Positions 10,708 through 19,656 of a stretch of 64,000 nt of DNA are shown one piece after another. A program made the translations under genes and the position numbers. Positions within the stretch are counted from its first letter, which is position 1. Each line of letters starts with the position of its first letter. Below the pieces are notes generated by a model. That model had not been told where the DNA came from, made no database searches, and saw only the letters and a program-made list of their open reading frames with translations. Origin of the DNA: an uncultured Sulfitobacter sp. (GTDB taxonomy: Bacteria; Pseudomonadota; Alphaproteobacteria; Rhodobacterales; Rhodobacteraceae); assembly GCA_947492925.1 (NCBI GenBank), contig CANLOQ010000001.1, positions 620,001-684,000 on the forward strand, read 5' to 3'.

Positions 10708-12371
10708 CCAATCCGCGCAAAAACACCCGTGACGTCTTTCCCGCCACCGGGACAGAAATGACGGCTAAATCATGGACCACCGAAGCACCGCTGCGCATGT
10801 TGATGAACAACCTGCACCCTGATGTCGCAGAGAACCCGCATGAGCTGGTTGTTTACGGTGGCATTGGACGTGCGGCACGCACGTGGGATGATTTTGACCG
10901 CATCGTAGCTAGCTTGCGTGATCTGGATGAGGACCAAACGCTGCTGGTGCAGTCGGGCAAGCCCGTGGGCGTATTCCAGACCCACAAGGACGCGCCGCGC
11001 GTGTTGATTGCGAACTCAAATCTCGTGCCCCATTGGGCCAATTGGGATCATTTCAACGAATTGGATAAAAAAGGGTTGGCCATGTACGGCCAGATGACTG
11101 CCGGATCTTGGATTTACATCGGATCCCAAGGCATCGTCCAGGGAACCTATGAGACCTTCGTTGAGGCAGGCCGCCAGCATTATGGCGGTGATCTCAAGGG
11201 CAAATGGATACTGACAGGTGGACTGGGCGGCATGGGTGGCGCACAGCCCCTTGCCGCCGTGATGGCCGGTGCCTGCTGTCTGGCGGTTGAGTGCAACTCC
11301 GACAGCATCGATTTCCGCCTGCGCACCCGGTACGTTGACGAGCGGACTGACAGTCTTGATGACGCGCTGGAGATGATCGAGCGCTGGACAGCGGCTGGTG
11401 AGGCAAAATCCGTTGGTCTTCTGGGCAACGCAGCGGATGTATATCCTGAACTGATCAGACGCGGTGTGCGCCCTGACATTGTAACCGACCAGACCAGTGC
11501 ACACGATCCGGTCAACGGATACCTTCCGCAGGGCTGGGGCATGGCCGAATGGCGCGAAAAGCGCGAGAGCGACCCCAAGGCGGTTGAGAAAGCCGCGCGC
11601 GCGTCAATGATGGTGCAGGTCCGCGCAATGGTCGACTTTCACGCGCAGGGCATACCGACCGTTGATTACGGCAATAATATCCGCCAGATGGCACTGGAAG
11701 AAGGGCTGGACAACGCCTTTGATTTCCCCGGTTTTGTACCTGCCTACATTCGCCCCTTGTTTTGCCGGGGCATCGGGCCGTTTCGTTGGGCCGCGCTGTC
11801 GGGTGATCCCGAAGATATCTACAAGACCGACGCAAAGGTAAAAGAAATCCTTGCCGATGATAGCCATCTGCACAACTGGCTGGACATGGCACGCGAGCGC
11901 ATCGCGTTCCAAGGCTTGCCCGCGCGGATTTGCTGGGTCGGTCTAGGGGTGCGTCACAAGCTTGGCTTGGCCTTCAATGAAATGGTCCGCAATGGCGAAT
12001 TGTCCGCTCCGATCGTCATTGGTCGCGACCACCTCGATAGTGGTTCTGTCGCGTCGCCCAATCGCGAAACGGAAGCGATGAAAGATGGATCGGACGCAGT
12101 ATCGGACTGGCCTTTACTGAACGCGCTGCTGAACACCGCATCAGGGGCCACGTGGGTGTCGCTGCATCACGGCGGCGGGGTTGGCATGGGGTTCAGCCAG
12201 CATTCAGGCATGGTGATTTGCTGTGACGGGACCGAGGACGCCGACCGGCGCATAGCCCGTGTGCTTTGGAATGATCCGGCCACTGGGGTCATGCGCCACG
12301 CCGATGCAGGCTACGAAGATGCCATCGACTGCGCGCGGGAAAACGGGTTGAACCTGCCCGGCATTCTGTAA
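10704..12371 (+). CDS. hutU: Urocanate hydratase
   Basis: HutU adds water to urocanate to give 4-imidazolone-5-propionate, using tightly bound NAD+ as an electrophile. The 555-residue product has the nucleotide-binding [13 protein letters not shown] loop and the conserved [15 protein letters not shown] segment with the active-site cysteine. Full length compared with the family. Overlaps hutG by ATGA; ridA follows after 35 bases. Confidence 0.97.
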   Translation: MTNPRKNTRDVFPATGTEMTAKSWTTEAPLRMLMNNLHPDVAENPHELVVYGGIGRAARTWDDFDRIVASLRDLDEDQTLLVQSGKPVGVFQTHKDAPRVLIANSNLVPHWANWDHFNELDKKGLAMYGQMTAGSWIYIGSQGIVQGTYETFVEAGRQHYGGDLKGKWILTGGLGGMGGAQPLAAVMAGACCLAVECNSDSIDFRLRTRYVDERTDSLDDALEMIERWTAAGEAKSVGLLGNAADVYPELIRRGVRPDIVTDQTSAHDPVNGYLPQGWGMAEWREKRESDPKAVEKAARASMMVQVRAMVDFHAQGIPTVDYGNNIRQMALEEGLDNAFDFPGFVPAYIRPLFCRGIGPFRWAALSGDPEDIYKTDAKVKEILADDSHLHNWLDMARERIAFQGLPARICWVGLGVRHKLGLAFNEMVRNGELSAPIVIGRDHLDSGSVASPNRETEAMKDGSDAVSDWPLLNALLNTASGATWVSLHHGGGVGMGFSQHSGMVICCDGTEDADRRIARVLWNDPATGVMRHADAGYEDAIDCARENGLNLPGIL

Positions 12372-12406
12372 AGAGCCTGAGCTAAGAAAAACGAAGGAAA
12401 TCTTCA

Positions 12407-12748
12407 ATGATTGAACGCATCGATACTGGCGTCCGCTCTTCCAAGATCGTCAAATACAATGGGATTGCCTATCTGACCGGGCAGGTTGGCGAAGGTGCCA
12501 CCATTCAGGAACAAACCACCGAATGTTTGCGCCGCGTTGACGCGCTGCTGACGCAGGCAGGGTCATCACGCGAACACATGTTGCGTGCGACGATTTGGCT
12601 TGCGGATATGAGCGATTTTGACGGCCTGAATGAAGTCTGGAACGCCTGGGTGCCAGAGGGACACGCGCCCGCCCGCGCCTGCGGAGAGGCCAAACTTGCC
12701 AGACCGGAATTGAAAGTCGAGATCATTGTAGACGCTGCTTGCGGTTGA
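12407..12748 (+). CDS. RidA family protein (YjgF/UK114), last gene of the hut operon
   Basis: A 113-residue RidA-family protein. Members hydrolyse reactive enamine/imine intermediates, chiefly 2-aminoacrylate, or act in dedicated catabolic pathways. It has the family landmarks YLTGQVGE, an [11 protein letters not shown] segment and the RPELKVEI C-terminus with an arginine in the expected substrate position. A ribosome site (GAAGGAAA) precedes ATG 12407. It lies 35 bases downstream of hutU with no terminator between, so it is probably co-transcribed. A role in detoxifying an imine in histidine breakdown is inference. Confidence 0.9.
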   Translation: MIERIDTGVRSSKIVKYNGIAYLTGQVGEGATIQEQTTECLRRVDALLTQAGSSREHMLRATIWLADMSDFDGLNEVWNAWVPEGHAPARACGEAKLARPELKVEIIVDAACG

Positions 12749-12754
12749 ACTTGC

Positions 12755-12782
12755 GGCGCGCGCCCCCAAAAGGGCGTGCGCC
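12755..12782. terminator. Hairpin between convergent ridA and hutC
   Basis: GGCGCGCGCCC (12755-12765) pairs with GGGCGTGCGCC (12772-12782) through 11 base pairs, one of them G-U, with loop CCAAAA. It sits between the two stop codons. There is no T-run on either side, so it may be a weak or Rho-assisted terminator. Confidence 0.6.
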
Positions 12783-12787
12783 GGAAA

Positions 12788-13477
12788 TCAGTAGCTTGTC
12801 GTCATCCGGTGACCCCGACGGTAGGTCAGTTGAACCAGGGTAACTGTCTGCGCATCCTGTTGCGTCGTCCGCTCTATCTGAAACAACGCATCTTGTGTGT
12901 CGCATTCAAGATGTGCCGCGAGAGTAGCGTCCGCCGTGATGGCCTGAAAACTGATCTGCACATCTGTGTACGGCACCTGAGCGACAAGCCATTCGTTCGG
13001 GCCAATCTGATCAAAATCCGCCGTCTCCGCATCGGGGGTTGCATCAAGATTGATCCAGCGATTTTCGTGCTGGTAAGGCGCACCGTCAGCGTAGTGCATG
13101 CAGACCAGATGCAGCAGGCTGGCGCTTGACTTGACGCCCATCCTTGCCCGCAGGACATCCGTGGCGGGCGCAACACTGCGACTGACCAAAGCGTAGCGGT
13201 AGCGGGCACCAAGGTCTTCGACCTCTTGGCGCACCAGCGGAATTGTGAAGCGGGCCTGTCTGACAGGAGCCTGCCGCACGCGGCTTCCGGCTTTGCGCCG
13301 CCTTTCGATAAAGCCGTCCGCGACAAGCTCTCGCATCGCCCGGTTCACAGTAGCCCTTGCGCAGCCATAGCTCTCCGCAAGATCAACCTCATTGGGCAAG
13401 GTGCTGCCCGGTGGAAGCTGCCCTTCCGTGATCTGGCGCAGGATGTCCGCTTTCACCTCGCGGTACGTCGTGGTCAT
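12788..13477 (-). CDS. hutC: Histidine utilization repressor, GntR family
   Basis: A 229-residue transcription factor. It has an N-terminal winged helix-turn-helix (residues ~1-70, LPNEVDLAESYGCARATVNRAMREL) and a C-terminal UTRA effector domain of the HutC subfamily, which binds urocanate in known members. Its place at the end of the hut cluster and the palindrome between hutF and hutI support control of hut genes. A half-operator at 13515-13521, 38 bases upstream of its start, suggests autoregulation. It is convergent with ridA. Confidence 0.93.
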   Translation of the reverse strand: MTTTYREVKADILRQITEGQLPPGSTLPNEVDLAESYGCARATVNRAMRELVADGFIERRRKAGSRVRQAPVRQARFTIPLVRQEVEDLGARYRYALVSRSVAPATDVLRARMGVKSSASLLHLVCMHYADGAPYQHENRWINLDATPDAETADFDQIGPNEWLVAQVPYTDVQISFQAITADATLAAHLECDTQDALFQIERTTQQDAQTVTLVQLTYRRGHRMTTSY

Positions 13478-13507
13478 CGCATGCTCCTGCCCAGCTGGTT
13501 AAATTAT

Positions 13508-13521
13508 TTGATACAGACATA
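13508..13521. promoter_or_regulatory. Possible HutC half-site upstream of hutC
   Basis: TTGATACAGACATA keeps the whole right half (AGACATA) of the hutF-hutI palindrome but not the left half. It lies in an AT-rich stretch (13499-13535) just upstream of hutC, as expected for weaker autoregulation. Confidence 0.45.
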
Positions 13522-13562
13522 AAACTATTTAAACCAGACTTGAAGACAGCCAGACGTCACGC

Positions 13563-13594
13563 AAAAAAAGCCGGACCAGAGGTTTTTCTCCGGC
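13563..13594 (-). terminator. Rho-independent terminator of the first RTX gene
   Basis: On the minus strand GCCGGA, a 13-base loop and TCCGGC are followed by seven T residues. It starts 40 bases after the RTX stop codon and isolates this gene from hutC. Confidence 0.85.
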
Positions 13595-13634
13595 CCGGCG
13601 ATCATGAACTCAATCTGTCCTCAGATATTTGCGA

Positions 13635-16202
13635 TCAGAATATGAAATCCACATCCGTCAGGCTGGCGATGCCGATGTTCTCGATGGTCAGCGACCCGCC
13701 GCCATCCCAGTTGATCGTCACATTTGCACCACCACCACTGGTCACAACGGACTTGGCCGCATCCAGCCAGTCCAGATCAGAGGCCGTGCCGTCAGTCACG
13801 CCAAAGGAAGAAATGTCCAGCCGATCAGCCCCGGTGTAATCACTGATCCGGTCGTCGCCCTGATCTGCAAAAAGCAGAAACGTATCAATGCCGCCGCCGC
13901 CTGACATGATGTCATTGCCCGCAGCCCCGGTGATTTCGTCAACGCCGCTACCGCCAAAAATTTCGTCGTTGCCCGCACCGCCGTTCAGTTCATCATTGCC
14001 GTCGCCGCCAAAAATCTTGTCGTTCCCGTCACCACCAAACACCTTATCATTGCCGCCTTGGGTAAACACCAGATCATTGCCGTTCTGCGCAAAGACCAGA
14101 TCGTTGCCGGAACCGGTGTTGACGATATCGTTGTCGCCGCCAGCGTTGACAATATCGTTGTCTGCCCCGCCAAACAGCCGGTCTGTGCCCGCGCCGCCAA
14201 AAAGCTGGTCAAACCCGGCACCGCCAAACAAGAGATCATTTTCGCTGCCGCCAAACAGAACGTCTTCGCCGTCGCCGCCGTTCAGGATGTCATTGCCCGC
14301 GTTGCCGGACAGGATATCATCCCCAGCCTCACCGCGCAGATTGTCGGACCCGTCATCGCCGCGCAGAATATCGTTGCCCGCGCCGCCAGAGGCTTCGTCA
14401 TCGCCGCCGTTGCCGTCAAAGACATTGTTGGCGGCGTTCCCGGTGAACACATCGGTGCCCTCAAAACCCTTATAGTTCTCGAAATCGATAAGGTCGCCCG
14501 AAGCACTCCCGGGCGTTGTTGAACCGAAAACGTAAAATCCCGCCTCAAGGTCAACAAAGAAGTCTGTCTGTCCGCCGCTGGAGAAGTCTGAAAAATCAGC
14601 CGTGTCTGTCCCACTGCCACCGTGGAAGTCAGGCAAACCGTCACCGCTGCGGAAGATGATCGTATCGTCGCCGCCTTCGCCAAAGAAGGTGCTTTCTATC
14701 TCTGAAAAGGTACTTTCGAGACCGCGAAAGGTGTCATCGGCCTGTGTGCCAATAAACGTCTCGACGTTGGCAATGGAGCGTATGCCGCCCAGCCCTTCCA
14801 GTGTCCCTTCCCGCTGGTCGATGTTCAGCCCTTCACCCGCAGTCGTCACGGCGCTTGCATCAAATACATTATCGCCAGTGCCACCATCAATGTCGTCAAC
14901 CTCTTCGCCATCGCGGTGGATGAACAGGTCATTGCCATCGCCGCCGTCCAGACTGTCGACGCCCGCGCCGCCTTCGATGGTGTCATCGCCCGCACCTGCG
15001 GAAATGATGTCGTCGCCCTCTCCGCCGATAAAACCGGTGTCCGCATCGTCGCCGATCACGGTGTCGTCGCGATTGGTCATCTCGAAGATTTCAATGCTTT
15101 CAAATGTGGCGCGAGAGGCTTCGCGGGTGCTGTTTTCAGTATCGGTGAGGTCCAGCCGGATGGCGTTGGATTTGCTTATGAAGCTGACAGTATCTGTCCC
15201 GTCGCCTCCTATGTTGACCCCACGATTTGCGAACAAAAGGTCATCACCTGCCCCACCGTCTAGCGTGTCACCACCGCGTCCGGCAACCAGCGTATCGTTA
15301 CCTTCTTCACCAAAAAGTTTGTCATTATTGCCGAACGCCGCCCGGATGAAATCATCGCCCTCACCACCGCGCAGCGTCACTTTATTACCATTCGAACGGA
15401 TGACATCGTCAAACGCGGACCCAATTACATTTGCGATGCTGATAAACACATCGCCTTCGGCATCACCACCGATGCCGATCGCTGCGCTGCCGACCGAGCC
15501 ACTACCGACATCCACCTCAATGCCCGCCGATGACCCGCTATAGTCAACGGTATTGGCAGCCGAAGCACCGCCATCGAGCGTATCGGCCCCGGCCCCACCG
15601 ATGAGAACGTCGTTATTACCGCCACCCAGCAGGCTGTCATCGCCCTCACCGCCAATCAGTGTGTCGCGGCCGCTGCCACCGCTTAGCGTATCATCACCCA
15701 CGCCGCCAAAGATCAGATCAGCGCCTCCGGTGCCTGACAGATCAACTGTATCCGTGATGTCGATGACGCGCGCATTGTCGACCTGTCCGTCGGAAGTGAT
15801 CGAGGTGGTGGCTCCGGTATTGGTGATCATGATTGAGGAGGCGGTCGAGGTTGCCTCAAACGTAAAGCCGACGACATCCCGCTCTCCATCCAGAATGGTG
15901 GCCGACAGGGTCTCGATCACCGCGCCCGTGTCATCCAAGATATCGATGCGAAAGTCGTGATCACCGACATTGCCGCCTGTTTCCGCCAGATCAAGCGTAA
16001 CGCTATAGGTATTGCCAATGATGGTGCTGAACCCCTGATCAATGGAATCGCCAAAGACAGGGTCGTTGCCCGAGTTAAAGCTGATCCGCCCACTGACGGG
16101 ACGAGGTGGGTTGGCATCATTCACATCCGTGATGTTCCAATTGTTCAGGCCGTCATCAAATGTGCCATTGATGAGGATATTGCTTTCATTCACGTTCGGC
16201 AT
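13635..16202 (-). CDS. RTX calcium-binding repeat protein (hemolysin-type repeats), probable type I secreted
   Basis: An 855-residue acidic protein. The N-terminal ~150 residues look like a jelly-roll carbohydrate-binding-type module (ILINGTFDDGLNNWNITD...). The rest is dominated by more than twenty GGxGxDxL nonapeptide repeats that form Ca2+-binding beta-rolls. The final ~90 residues (DTFLLFADQGDDRISDYTG... to SLTDVDFIF) are the usual type I secretion region. No Sec signal and no catalytic domain are visible. A good ribosome site (AAGGAG) precedes ATG 16202. It is a paralogue of the next gene, with near-identical C-termini. No HlyB/HlyD/TolC genes are nearby, so export must rely on a system encoded elsewhere. 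Exact function unknown; adhesion or surface layer is possible. Confidence 0.85.
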   Translation of the reverse strand: MPNVNESNILINGTFDDGLNNWNITDVNDANPPRPVSGRISFNSGNDPVFGDSIDQGFSTIIGNTYSVTLDLAETGGNVGDHDFRIDILDDTGAVIETLSATILDGERDVVGFTFEATSTASSIMITNTGATTSITSDGQVDNARVIDITDTVDLSGTGGADLIFGGVGDDTLSGGSGRDTLIGGEGDDSLLGGGNNDVLIGGAGADTLDGGASAANTVDYSGSSAGIEVDVGSGSVGSAAIGIGGDAEGDVFISIANVIGSAFDDVIRSNGNKVTLRGGEGDDFIRAAFGNNDKLFGEEGNDTLVAGRGGDTLDGGAGDDLLFANRGVNIGGDGTDTVSFISKSNAIRLDLTDTENSTREASRATFESIEIFEMTNRDDTVIGDDADTGFIGGEGDDIISAGAGDDTIEGGAGVDSLDGGDGNDLFIHRDGEEVDDIDGGTGDNVFDASAVTTAGEGLNIDQREGTLEGLGGIRSIANVETFIGTQADDTFRGLESTFSEIESTFFGEGGDDTIIFRSGDGLPDFHGGSGTDTADFSDFSSGGQTDFFVDLEAGFYVFGSTTPGSASGDLIDFENYKGFEGTDVFTGNAANNVFDGNGGDDEASGGAGNDILRGDDGSDNLRGEAGDDILSGNAGNDILNGGDGEDVLFGGSENDLLFGGAGFDQLFGGAGTDRLFGGADNDIVNAGGDNDIVNTGSGNDLVFAQNGNDLVFTQGGNDKVFGGDGNDKIFGGDGNDELNGGAGNDEIFGGSGVDEITGAAGNDIMSGGGGIDTFLLFADQGDDRISDYTGADRLDISSFGVTDGTASDLDWLDAAKSVVTSGGGANVTINWDGGGSLTIENIGIASLTDVDFIF

Positions 16203-16412
16203 CGTTCCGTTCTCCTTATTGTGTCACGCCCCGTATGGGGGTTCGTCGTTGGGAGGGGACGGAAGGTTCAATTTCTGCAAAAGTTTTTTGTTTTTTTTTG
16301 GCGGTACGGCATAATCGGAAACACCGCACATCCTCAGCACGCATAGAAAAAGGGCCAGACGATGTGCCTAGCCCTTCTTCAATCTGTATTCTAGGTCGTC
16401 TGCGGTTTTTGT
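16203..16412. other. Intergenic region between the RTX genes
   Basis: Holds the terminator of the second RTX gene (16347-16376) and an A-rich stretch on the minus strand (plus-strand T-runs at 16283-16302) upstream of the first RTX gene. The AT-rich block may carry its promoter, but no clear -35/-10 pair is seen. No convincing ORF. Confidence 0.5.
16347..16376 (-). terminator. Rho-independent terminator of the second RTX gene
   Basis: On the minus strand AAGGGC (plus 16371-16376) pairs with GCCCTT (plus 16350-16355) and is followed by further T residues. It begins 37 bases after the stop codon of the 962-residue RTX gene. Confidence 0.7.
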
Positions 16413-19301
16413 TTAGAACACGAAGTCCACATCCGTCAGGCTGGCGATGCCGATGTTCTCGATGGTCAGCGATCCGCCACCATTCCAGTTGATCGTCACG
16501 TTCGCGCCACCGCCGCTGGTCACAACGGAGGTTGCCGCATCTTGCCAGTCCTGATCAGAGCCCATGCTGTCCGTCACTCCAAAGGATGAGATGTCCAGCC
16601 TGTCAGCACCGGTGTAGTCAGTGATCCGGTCATCGCCCTGATCGGCGAAGAAGAAGAACGTATCAACGCCACCGCCGCCCGACATGATGTCATTGCCCGC
16701 AGCACCGGTGATCTCATCGTCGTCACCGCCGCCAAAGATTTCGTCGTTGCCAGCGCCACCGTTGATCTCATCGTTGCCGTCACCGCCAAAGATCTTGTCG
16801 TTGCCAGCGCCACCAAACACGTTGTCATTGCCAGCCTGAGCAAAGACCAGGTCATTGCCGGACTGGGCAAATACCAGATCGTTGCCGGAACCGGTGTTGA
16901 TGATGTCGTTATCGCCACCACCGTTGGCGATGTCATTCGCGGCACCACCAAAGAGCCTGTCTGTACCGGCACCGCCGAACAGCTGGTCAAAGTCGTTGCC
17001 GCCAAACAGCAGGTCGTTGCCGCTCCCGCCGAACAGCACGTCTTCGCCGTCGCCGCCGTTCAGGACGTCGTTATCACCATCGCCCGAAAGCACGTCATTG
17101 CCCCCTTCGCCGCGCAGGTTATCTGTGCCCGCGTCGCCGCGCAGGACGTCATTTCCGTCGCCACCAAAGGCTTCGTCGTTGCCATCGTTGCCGTCAAAGA
17201 CGTTGTCGGCAGCATTGCCGATCAGGATGTCGGCACCACCGCCACCCATGTAGTTTTCAAACTCCTGCAGGTCCCCGCTGAAGGCGCCGGCCGTTGTCTG
17301 GTTGAACCGATACCCACCCATATCCAGATCGACATAGAAATCAAAAGTATCTATCCCTGTGAACAGGGTAAAGTCGGCGGTATCCGTACCGGCACCACCA
17401 ACGTAATCCGGCAGACCGTCACCACCGCCGAAGATGATTGTGTCATCACCCCCCTGGCCTTTGAAATTACTGCCACCGTCACCACGGAACGTGTCATCAG
17501 CTTGCGTACCGACAACGGCCTCAATGCTGATCAGGTCCAGCGTACCGCCAAGGCCGGTCCATTGTTCGGTTATCAGATTGAAGTTCATACCTTCTGTCAG
17601 GGTTGTCACATCGCTTGCGTCAACCGTGTCCGTGCCGGCACCGCCGTCGATATCATCGATGAACTGCCCGTTACCGTGAAAGAACATGTCGTTGCCTGCT
17701 TCACCATTCAGTGTTTGGTAACCGAAATCCGAAGTGATTTCATCGTCAAGCGTTGTGCCGATGATCGTCTCGACACTGGAAATCGTCAGCCCGCCGTTCT
17801 GGTTCTCGTAGGTTCCGTCAAGCAGGTTGATGATCAGGTTGTGGTCGGTCCGGTTTGACAGATCAAGCGTATCTGTGCCCAAACCACCCAAGATATTATC
17901 GGCAAATTCACCGTCGCGCACGATAAAGGTGTCGTTTCCTGCGCCGCCAGAAATCTCGTCTGTGCCAAAGCCACCTTCGATCACATCGTTGCCGTCGCGG
18001 CCTTCGATAGAATCAGTGCCGCCATCCCCAATGATCGTGTCGTTTCCGTCCTGTCCGATCAGGGTGTCAGCACCGCCATCACCATTCAGCGTTGTGGATG
18101 TAATGTTTGTCGTGACCACGCTGCCTTCGATAAAGTTGACCGGCAGGGCGGCAAAATCGACAGTGTCGATCGTGTTTCCGCGTGTGTCCCAGATCGACGC
18201 GATGACGTTGTCGCCCTCTTCCCACGCAAACAGGATGCGCCCATCGACGGTCACACCGATGCTTGGCGTCAGTTCTGTCCCGGCCTGCGGTTCGATCACA
18301 GTCACCGTATCCGTTCCGCTGACTGATCCGTTTTCATTAAACCGGCGCGCTTCGATGGTGTTGTCGGTATCATTGTCCCAAATGATCGCGAACCCGCCAT
18401 CGGGCAGGGCGACGATTTCGGGTTCATTGCGAGTGTCACCTGCACTGTCCACGTTGAATGGCCCCAACACCGGCACCAGATCGCTATCGTAGACACGATA
18501 CTGCACATTCGTGCCGTCCACCCATGTAGCAACAATATTGCCATTCAGCAGTGTGGTTACCTGTGGATCAGTGGCCGCAGAAGTTTCAACAGTGGTCGAG
18601 TGTTGAAGGACGCCATTTGAACTGTAAACCCGCATTTCAATGCCGATTGTACCGCTATCGTCTTCCCGGTAGACCGTGACCAGCTCCCCGTTGATGTTTA
18701 TCGCGGAGTCGGAATCACCGTCAAAGTCAGAACTGTTCTGGGCTGCGCCAAACTCTGGTGTCAGGACAGTCCCTGTGGCGCTCAGCCGTACGGCGCTTAC
18801 GTCATCGTCCCCACCTGCTCTGTCATCGAACGTAACAAAAGAAGTGTTCGAGGTATTGTTCACAGCAATCGACGGGTTGGAGAGAACATCGGCCGCAGAA
18901 AAGTTACTTGCAACCGTTGAGGTGTTTGTCACGGTACCTGTGTCGTCATGCCGTTGCCAGATGATCGCTTCCTGCGCGGAATTCGAAATGTCATCATCGA
19001 CATAAACCATCATGAAACCACCGTCGTTGGTGGCCGCGATGTCAAAATCCCGCTCATCGTCGGCACTGAAAGAGCCGTTCAGACGCTGGGCGGGTTCAAC
19101 AACGTTACCTTCAAAATCATAGATAACGCCGATGATATCTGTACCCGCCTGCGTACCGATACCGGTTGTTCCAAGTTCGACCCAAGCGACAAGGAAGTTA
19201 CCGTTTGACAGGCCGATGATCTGCGGGTCCTCAATGCTGGGCGTGTTCGCCACGAAGGTGTTTGCCTGGAATTCATTGAGCCATTCTACTGGGGTTGCCA
19301 T
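16413..19301 (-). CDS. RTX calcium-binding repeat protein with beta-propeller-like N-terminus
   Basis: A 962-residue acidic protein. The N-terminal ~380 residues carry regularly spaced repeats of the type NGNFLVAWVE, GGFMMVYVDDD and GGFAIIWDNDTDN, which resemble beta-propeller blades. From residue ~390 a long series of GGxGxD Ca2+-binding nonapeptides begins. The last ~90 residues match the neighbouring RTX protein almost exactly and end in SLTDVDFVF, consistent with a type I secretion signal. The ribosome site is AAAAAGGA upstream of ATG 19301. Tandem duplication with domain swapping at the N-terminus is inferred. Probably exported to the surface or medium; no enzyme domain seen. Confidence 0.85.
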   Translation of the reverse strand: MATPVEWLNEFQANTFVANTPSIEDPQIIGLSNGNFLVAWVELGTTGIGTQAGTDIIGVIYDFEGNVVEPAQRLNGSFSADDERDFDIAATNDGGFMMVYVDDDISNSAQEAIIWQRHDDTGTVTNTSTVASNFSAADVLSNPSIAVNNTSNTSFVTFDDRAGGDDDVSAVRLSATGTVLTPEFGAAQNSSDFDGDSDSAININGELVTVYREDDSGTIGIEMRVYSSNGVLQHSTTVETSAATDPQVTTLLNGNIVATWVDGTNVQYRVYDSDLVPVLGPFNVDSAGDTRNEPEIVALPDGGFAIIWDNDTDNTIEARRFNENGSVSGTDTVTVIEPQAGTELTPSIGVTVDGRILFAWEEGDNVIASIWDTRGNTIDTVDFAALPVNFIEGSVVTTNITSTTLNGDGGADTLIGQDGNDTIIGDGGTDSIEGRDGNDVIEGGFGTDEISGGAGNDTFIVRDGEFADNILGGLGTDTLDLSNRTDHNLIINLLDGTYENQNGGLTISSVETIIGTTLDDEITSDFGYQTLNGEAGNDMFFHGNGQFIDDIDGGAGTDTVDASDVTTLTEGMNFNLITEQWTGLGGTLDLISIEAVVGTQADDTFRGDGGSNFKGQGGDDTIIFGGGDGLPDYVGGAGTDTADFTLFTGIDTFDFYVDLDMGGYRFNQTTAGAFSGDLQEFENYMGGGGADILIGNAADNVFDGNDGNDEAFGGDGNDVLRGDAGTDNLRGEGGNDVLSGDGDNDVLNGGDGEDVLFGGSGNDLLFGGNDFDQLFGGAGTDRLFGGAANDIANGGGDNDIINTGSGNDLVFAQSGNDLVFAQAGNDNVFGGAGNDKIFGGDGNDEINGGAGNDEIFGGGDDDEITGAAGNDIMSGGGGVDTFFFFADQGDDRITDYTGADRLDISSFGVTDSMGSDQDWQDAATSVVTSGGGANVTINWNGGGSLTIENIGIASLTDVDFVF

Positions 19302-19656
19302 AGATTGATTCCTTTTTACATTTTTTTAAATAAAATTTGTTTCGTGCGCGCGACTATACATGATTCTTTGCAAAAATAACAGAGGCTTAGATTCACCTTA
19401 TCGGCGAGAAACCTTGTCGATGAGAGGCCCGCAACCCCAGATAGCAAAGCCATTTGGACACCCAAGGAAGGGTAGTGACTCACAGGCTTCGTCGGCACGC
19501 AACCGTTTCAACATAGCTGCGTCTGCCAAAGGTTCTTGAAACAGCTTTAACGCCTTCGATACAAAGTGAGGATTCAGTAAGTTCAGCGCAGTCAGCCCGG
19601 GAACTTCAGAAGCCACCGAACCGAAACTCTTTTTAATTCAAATACTTGATCAAGTT
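19302..19656. other. 355-base upstream region of the second RTX gene
   Basis: Mostly gene-free. The part next to the RTX start is AT-rich and has a TATAGT box (minus strand, plus ~19352-19357), a plausible -10. A perfect 12-bp palindrome, ACTTGATCAAGT, lies at 19644-19655 next to the allA stop. A 72-codon minus-strand ORF (19398-19616) is open, but I do not recognise its product and it has no convincing ribosome site; it could be a remnant or chance. Confidence 0.5.

Noticed and set aside
13888-15543. Long plus-strand frames (195 and 313 codons) rich in Ser/Pro
   Set aside because: They are shadows of the RTX nonapeptide repeats on the minus strand; the repeated GGxGxD codons keep the opposite frames open.
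13635-19301. Short tandem DNA repeats that could suggest a CRISPR or satellite
   Set aside because: Their period matches protein nonapeptide repeats, spacing is coding-constrained and there are no constant repeats with unique spacers.
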